17,209 bases of DNA from Candidatus Sumerlaeota bacterium (GTDB lineage Bacteria; Sumerlaeota; Sumerlaeia; JAFGJS01): NCBI GenBank assembly GCA_016928995.1, contig JAFGJS010000130.1, forward strand, positions 1-17,209, written 5' to 3'. This document shows, one piece after another, positions 13,305-17,209 of this stretch (positions within the stretch are counted from its first letter, which is position 1; every line of letters starts with the position of its first letter). Both the position numbers and the translations under genes were made by a program. The notes beneath the pieces are model-generated. The model was not told where the DNA came from. It saw only the letters and a program-made list of their open reading frames with translations, and did no database searches.

Positions 13305-14468
13305 TTATTCTTTCTGCGCCGCCGGACTATGCACCGCTTCGATGGTGCGCAGGTAAAGCTGCTCATATTGATCGACGATCGGTTTCGGCGCAAATCGCTC
13401 TAATGCGGTTTTGCGCGCGTGATCGCTCATTTGCTGATAAAGCGCTTCATCGCGCAGCAGTTTCAACGCCAGGTCGCCCATCTGTGCGCAGTCTCCCACA
13501 TCAGCCAGGAAGCCGTCCTGCCCGTCGGTGATGACTTCCGGCAAGGCGCCGCTGCGCGATGCCACTACCGGCGTGCCGAACGCCAGCGCCTCCAGCGCCG
13601 CCAAGCCAAAGGATTCATGATCGCTCGGGAAGAGGAACAAGTCCGCGATGCAGAAAAACGGCTCCACCACATCCTGTTTGCCGACGTACCAGACCCGGTC
13701 CATCACGCCCAGCTCGCGCGCCAGGGCCAGCGTCTTGCCGCTTTCGGGGCCGTCGCCCACCAACAAGAGTTTCGCCGGCAGTTCTTTCGCGATCCGGGCG
13801 AATGTGCGCACTACGTCCGGCGTGCGTTTCACTTCGCGGAAATTGGAAACATGCAGGATGATTTTTTCGCCGGGAGCGGCGTAATGATCCCGATGGCAGC
13901 CCCCCTCGCCCCACTTGCAGTAGCGTTCCGTGTCGAAGTCGAAGAAGTTATAGATCACCTGGATTGGCCGTTTCACTTCGAATTCCCGGATTGTTTCGCG
14001 TTGCAGCCAATGCGACACCGCGGTCACGGCGTCGCTACGCTCGATGCCGCATCGAACTACTGACTTAAACGCCGGTTCTTTGCCCACCAGCGTGATGTCC
14101 GTGCCGTGCAGCGTGACGATCGTGGGGATGCGCCGCGGATGGGCCATCTCCTTCGCCAGACACGCGCTCACCGCATGCGGAATCGCATAGTGTGAATGGA
14201 TGATGTCCAGATTTTCCCGCTCGATCAGTTCCAGCAATTTTGCCGCGAGAGACAATGTGTATAGGCTTTCATTGCCAAACAAGGGATAGTTGGTTTTATC
14301 CACTTCATGGAAAAAGATATTTTCATGGTAGCGATGTTGCAGGCGGAAGGGCATGGATAGACTGACGAAATGAACCTTGTGGCCGCGTTGCGCTAATTGC
14401 CGGCCGAGTTCGGTCGCCACGACTCCGCTGCCGCCATATGTCGGGTAACATACGATTGCTATGTGCAT
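13305..14468 (-). CDS. bshA: GT4 glycosyltransferase, N-acetyl-alpha-D-glucosaminyl L-malate synthase (BshA)
   Basis: 387 residues, the usual BshA length. The frame is open far upstream, but ATG 14468 gives the exact family start, MHIAIVCYPTYGGSGVVATELG. Motifs in order: the glycine-rich loop (11-15), VDKTNYPLF, DIIHSHYAIPHAVSACLA, IPTIVTLHGTDITLVG, SDAVTAVSHWL, QVIYNFFD, HVSNFREVKR, LLVGDGPE, and the retaining E-x7-E motif HESFGLAALEALAFGTPVVAS (E285, E293). BshA joins N-acetylglucosamine from UDP-GlcNAc to L-malate, the first step of bacillithiol synthesis. The cytosolic thiol product protects against oxidants and electrophiles. The deacetylase (BshB) and cysteine ligase (BshC) genes are not in the window. 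The gene is divergent from thyA. A weak - strand promoter candidate lies at 14485-14515. It could be a related GT4 of the glycan cluster, but the HGTDITLVG and VSNFREVKR motifs favour BshA. Confidence 0.88.
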   Translation of the reverse strand: MHIAIVCYPTYGGSGVVATELGRQLAQRGHKVHFVSLSMPFRLQHRYHENIFFHEVDKTNYPLFGNESLYTLSLAAKLLELIERENLDIIHSHYAIPHAVSACLAKEMAHPRRIPTIVTLHGTDITLVGKEPAFKSVVRCGIERSDAVTAVSHWLQRETIREFEVKRPIQVIYNFFDFDTERYCKWGEGGCHRDHYAAPGEKIILHVSNFREVKRTPDVVRTFARIAKELPAKLLLVGDGPESGKTLALARELGVMDRVWYVGKQDVVEPFFCIADLFLFPSDHESFGLAALEALAFGTPVVASRSGALPEVITDGQDGFLADVGDCAQMGDLALKLLRDEALYQQMSDHARKTALERFAPKPIVDQYEQLYLRTIEAVHSPAAQKE

Positions 14469-14484
14469 GATCGATCCATATACG

Positions 14485-14515
14485 GTTATAGAATGAATGG
14501 CGATTTTGCCCTCAA
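14485..14515 (-). promoter_or_regulatory. Weak promoter candidate for bshA
   Basis: On the - strand: -10 TATAAC (14485-14490; 5 of 6) with -35 TTGAGG (14510-14515; 4 of 6) at a 19-nt spacer, longer than ideal. Placed close before the bshA ATG at 14468, it would give a leader of only about 10-15 nt. Confidence 0.3.
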
Positions 14516-14607
14516 ACGAGCTTGGGATGCAAGCAGTTAGTCGCGTCATATGGCTGTGGATTTCATTGCAGGATTGAAATTTGCCTTTTTTACGCGCCGG
14601 TTTTCCA

Positions 14608-14636
14608 TTGTCAGAAGGGAAAGGAGGCTGTAGATT
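14608..14636 (+). promoter_or_regulatory. Promoter candidate for thyA
   Basis: -35 TTGTCA (14608-14613; 5 of 6), a 17-nt spacer and -10 TAGATT (14631-14636; 4 of 6). The predicted start near 14643 leaves a leader of about 40 nt before the thyA ATG at 14682. Confidence 0.4.
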
Positions 14637-14681
14637 GCTGCGAAAATCATGCGCCGAGAGGTGGCGTAAAAGCGAGAAGGC

Positions 14682-15491
14682 ATGTTTGACGAGACGATTT
14701 ATCTGGAGCAATTGCAACGGATTCTGGAGGCGGGAACGGAGCGTGAGGATCGCACCGGCGTGGGGACGATCGGGCTTTTCGGCATGATGGCGGAATACGA
14801 CATCGGCGAGTATTTCCCGCTGTTGACGACGAAGAGGATGTTCTGGCGCGGCATCGCGCATGAGCTGATCTGGTTCCTCTCCGGCGATACGAGCATCAAG
14901 TATCTCCAGGACAACGACGTGCATATCTGGGACGGCAACGCCGAGGCGTTCGGCAAGGGCGGCGATTTAGGGCCGGTGTACGGCTATCAGTGGCGTAATT
15001 TCAACAGCCAGGGAGTCGATCAGATCGCTCAAACCGTGGAGCGGATCAAGACCGATCCGCAGTCTCGCCGCCATATCGTCACAGCGTGGAATCCGGCGCA
15101 GCTGCCGGAGATGGCGCTGCCGCCATGCCATATGCTGTTTCAATTTTACGTGGAGCCTTCGCAGGGGACGCTGAGCTGCATGATGACGCAGCGCAGCGCG
15201 GACATGTTTCTCGGCGTGCCGTTCAACATCGCGTCATACTCGCTGCTGACGTATATGGTCGCGCAAGTGTGCGGGTTGAAGCCCGGCAAGTTCATCCACT
15301 CCATCGGCGATGCGCACATCTACTCGAATCATGTCGAGCAGGTTCGCGAACAGCTCTCACGCGCTCCGATGCGTCCGCCGCGTCTGCGCTTGAATCCCGC
15401 AGTGAAGGATCTCTTCGCCTTTCGCTTTGATGATTTTGAGTTGCTCGATTATCAGAGTCACCCCGCGATCAAGGCGCCCATGGCCGTTTGA
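14682..15491 (+). CDS. thyA: Thymidylate synthase (ThyA)
   Basis: 269 residues, close to the 264 of the E. coli enzyme. It makes dTMP from dUMP, using 5,10-methylene-tetrahydrofolate as both carbon donor and reductant, and acts as a cytosolic homodimer. All main features are visible: EDRTGVGT with the phosphate-binding R24, the [10 protein letters not shown] motif with E61, [22 protein letters not shown] (phosphate-binding arginines 129-130), the catalytic cysteine C149 in [32 protein letters not shown] (R171, D174, N182), GDAHIYSNH with D210 and Y214, and the C-terminal IKAPMAV closing loop. GAGAAGG lies 1 nt before the ATG, a tight ribosome site. The dihydrofolate reductase gene that often follows thyA is absent. 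Instead a convergent membrane-protein gene begins 50 bp on. Confidence 0.97.
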   Translation: MFDETIYLEQLQRILEAGTEREDRTGVGTIGLFGMMAEYDIGEYFPLLTTKRMFWRGIAHELIWFLSGDTSIKYLQDNDVHIWDGNAEAFGKGGDLGPVYGYQWRNFNSQGVDQIAQTVERIKTDPQSRRHIVTAWNPAQLPEMALPPCHMLFQFYVEPSQGTLSCMMTQRSADMFLGVPFNIASYSLLTYMVAQVCGLKPGKFIHSIGDAHIYSNHVEQVREQLSRAPMRPPRLRLNPAVKDLFAFRFDDFELLDYQSHPAIKAPMAV

Positions 15492-15541
15492 ACGGAATGG
15501 ATTCGCGGTGTCGAGCGGCTCTCAAAAACTCTTTGTCATTT

Positions 15542-17125
15542 TCAGCGCTGTTTCAAGCGCCATTGCAATGCGCAATAGGCGGAGGGGAAGTTGTCGGGAG
15601 TGAAAAAGCCTCTGATGCGCAGCTGATACTCTCCCGGCGGCAATTTCAGTTCCCAATGAATCGGATCGGATGACGTGGTTCGCGAAGCTTCAGCCGATGC
15701 GCTTTGTGAACATCGTGAATCGTTCGCAATGCCCCAGCCACGGACTGGCGTTGTATTGCGATTTAGCGTTGAATTTGATTGGTCCGCGTATGCTTGGGCG
15801 ATTTGCTCCGCTTCGGCGCCGGCTGCAATCTCTCCGGTGCGCACATTGATGATCTCCAGCCTGTCGAGGATCAGGTTGTAAAATTGCCAGGCGTTCAGCG
15901 AAATTCGCTGTCGTTCGCCAGACTTCGTCACGATAATTTTTTGCGGCAATGTTCGCACGTTCCATCCAAGTTTGTCTTCGATCAATAATTCCGCATGAAA
16001 TACGCGGCCTGATGTCGCGCTCCATTGAGAGACGTCCGGCTGCCATGCCTTAAGGCCGTTTAGATGATTATTCACGGTAAACAACACTCCCGTTGCGGCC
16101 AGACTTATTGCTAGTAGAGCGATTGCGCCGATGGGAACGGAACGGAGCTGCTCACGAGCCAGGGCGCATGCGGCGATCGAGGATGCCACGAGCCATGGCA
16201 ATGCAAGGTTCCAGTCGTGAAACATCCCCCAGTCGTAATTCCAGGCGAACTCAAACGCCAACATGGACAGCAGAGCGATCGATAACGGCGGACATCTGCG
16301 CCATTGATCTCTTTTCAACGTCATGCTCAGCGCCAGCAACGCCGTCATGGCCGCTCCAGCGATTCCCCAAAGATTGCTGAAGTCCCAAAGATGCGCCACG
16401 CTGAACATGGTGTATCGTGAAAAAGGTTCAACCTTATAATGCAAGCCAGCTCGTGTCAACGGCGTCAGGGATTTTCCGATAGCTTCCGGTCCTCCGCTGA
16501 TTGGATATACCGTTGCGCTTAAGCCATTTCCCAACATCCACAGCAAAATACGGGATAATAAAAATGCGATGAACAATCCAGCGATCAAGACCGCGCAGCG
16601 TTGAATCCAGAGTCTTTTCCGGTTGATCGCATCATAATTTTCCGGCGCCGACGCCAAGGCCAGGGCGGGCGCAAGGCAAAACGAGGATCCATGAAAGGCC
16701 CCTGCGATCCCAATGATACTGGAATAAAGCGCCAAGCGTCGCAATCCGCTGCTCCAGCCTGGATCTGTCAGCGCCAGAAGCAGCCAAGGGATGAATGCGG
16801 TTATCATGCCGCTGGTCTCCATGTATCCGGCAAATTGCGCTGAGATGATGCAGAATGTCATCCCCGCCGCCAGCAATGTTCCGCGTAGAGGATCCAATAA
16901 GCGGCGGAAATAAAGCAGGCATCCCGCGCTCCAAGCCAGTCCTAAAACAGCCAGCCAAAGACGCAAGGTCCATTCGGGATAGCCCAAAATGATTTCTCCC
17001 AGGCGGCCTAGGAAATACACCGCGGCACATGCCCCCGGCGATGAATCCGCATGGTTGGGAAATTTCAGCGGTAATATCGGATCGCCGACCATGTCTTTCG
17101 ACGGCAGAAGAAAACAATATAACAC
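15542..17125 (-). CDS. Multi-membrane GT-C-like protein, apparently 5'-truncated
   Basis: 527 residues if read from GTG 17125; an ATG at 17092 is the first methionine codon. An in-frame stop lies at 17132-17134, so the frame cannot extend. About ten hydrophobic helices span residues 30-350, followed by a soluble C-terminal region (about 355-527) ending in a beta-type segment PIHWELKLPPGEYQLRIRG. Residues 27-75 (DSSPGACAAVYFL...YPEWTLRLWLAVLGL) match the second-helix region of GT39/ArnT-like proteins, which normally follows an N-terminal helix and a loop with catalytic acidic residues. Those are missing here. An NYDWGMFHDWN motif (296-306) recalls DWD motifs in uncharacterised membrane proteins of glycan clusters. 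No good ribosome site precedes either start. I infer loss, a frameshift or an assembly break at the 5' end near 17126-17153. It may be non-functional. Convergent with thyA. Confidence 0.6.
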   Translation of the reverse strand: MLYCFLLPSKDMVGDPILPLKFPNHADSSPGACAAVYFLGRLGEIILGYPEWTLRLWLAVLGLAWSAGCLLYFRRLLDPLRGTLLAAGMTFCIISAQFAGYMETSGMITAFIPWLLLALTDPGWSSGLRRLALYSSIIGIAGAFHGSSFCLAPALALASAPENYDAINRKRLWIQRCAVLIAGLFIAFLLSRILLWMLGNGLSATVYPISGGPEAIGKSLTPLTRAGLHYKVEPFSRYTMFSVAHLWDFSNLWGIAGAAMTALLALSMTLKRDQWRRCPPLSIALLSMLAFEFAWNYDWGMFHDWNLALPWLVASSIAACALAREQLRSVPIGAIALLAISLAATGVLFTVNNHLNGLKAWQPDVSQWSATSGRVFHAELLIEDKLGWNVRTLPQKIIVTKSGERQRISLNAWQFYNLILDRLEIINVRTGEIAAGAEAEQIAQAYADQSNSTLNRNTTPVRGWGIANDSRCSQSASAEASRTTSSDPIHWELKLPPGEYQLRIRGFFTPDNFPSAYCALQWRLKQR

Positions 17126-17209
17126 CCGGATTCAACTTCCAAGTGCCCCCCCCACGGGGTGGTCACGTGTTCTTTGAGAATACAACTGCTGGCGTGGCGA
17201 AGCCAAGCG
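17126..17209. other. Unexplained sequence at window end with C8 homopolymer
   Basis: A run of eight C (17146-17153) is followed by ACGGGGTGGTCACGTG and a GC-rich segment with no gene that I can support on either strand. It lies exactly where the N-terminus of the - strand membrane protein should be. All three - strand frames lack a plausible membrane helix here. It may be the edge of a repeat or mobile element, or an assembly junction. Confidence 0.4.

Noticed and set aside
13261-13306. Hairpin plus T8 run on the + strand near the bshA stop
   Set aside because: Stem of only 6 bp with a 27-nt loop, and no + strand gene upstream that would need a terminator.
14469-14924. 152-residue N-terminal extension of bshA
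   Set aside because: It runs antisense into thyA, and BshA proteins begin at the MHIAIVCYPTYGGSG motif encoded from 14468.
16632-17135. 167-codon - strand frame overlapping the last gene
   Set aside because: A different frame with Arg/Gly-rich shadow composition; the 15542-17125 frame shows clear membrane helices.
1-17209. CRISPR arrays, tRNA, rRNA, integrase or transposase genes
   Set aside because: No regularly spaced direct repeats, no cloverleaf or rRNA motifs and no recombinase signatures were seen on either strand.

Overview
This window is most likely a chromosomal piece from an uncultured Gram-negative-type bacterium. It carries a dense surface-polysaccharide locus, a class III type pseudopilin, an LPS-type sugar kinase homologue, a bacillithiol-type glycosyltransferase (bshA) and a thymidylate synthase (thyA). 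Coding DNA is moderately GC-rich, with an AT-rich island at about 396-916. The pseudopilin, with its PTNG...NGD-like tail, resembles those common in Sumerlaeota, PVC-group and Omnitrophota-like genomes. That is only an impression from style, so I do not assign a phylum.

Layout. 1-178 is the 3' end of an unidentified + strand gene. 179-916 has no protein gene that I can support. It holds a near-perfect 30-bp inverted repeat, a textbook intrinsic terminator pointing to the left, two good sigma70-type promoters on the - strand, one on the + strand, and two long homopyrimidine tracts. The minus promoter at 544-572 and the terminator at 358-389 together outline a candidate small RNA of about 180 nt. 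917-2359 encodes a secreted protein made of two tandem copies of a beta-sandwich-like module.

2469-10717 is a tight six-gene + strand operon behind a good promoter (2361-2389). In order: a GH2-type TIM barrel fused to a GT2 glycosyltransferase with membrane segments, a type II secretion/type IV pilin-like pseudopilin, an MsbA-type ABC exporter, a GT4 glycosyltransferase, a polysaccharide pyruvyl transferase-like protein and a GT-B glycosyltransferase. The last gene meets the next, opposite-strand gene stop codon to stop codon. I read the operon as making and exporting a decorated glycan or glycolipid: the GT2 and GT4/GT-B enzymes assemble it, the ABC protein flips or exports it, the pyruvyl transferase homologue decorates it, and the GH domain trims or remodels it.

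10712-14468 holds three - strand genes: a multi-membrane GT-C-like protein, a WaaP/RIO-like kinase and bshA. thyA (14682-15491) is divergent from bshA. The last gene (15542-17125, - strand) is a multi-membrane GT-C-like protein that seems to lack its usual first membrane helix and acidic motif. Its 5' end runs into a C8 homopolymer and unexplained sequence at the window edge.

The best candidates for something new are the minus-strand small RNA with its purine-rich 5' part (a tract type seen three times in the window), the GH::GT2 fusion operon with an embedded pseudopilin, and the two-module secreted protein.
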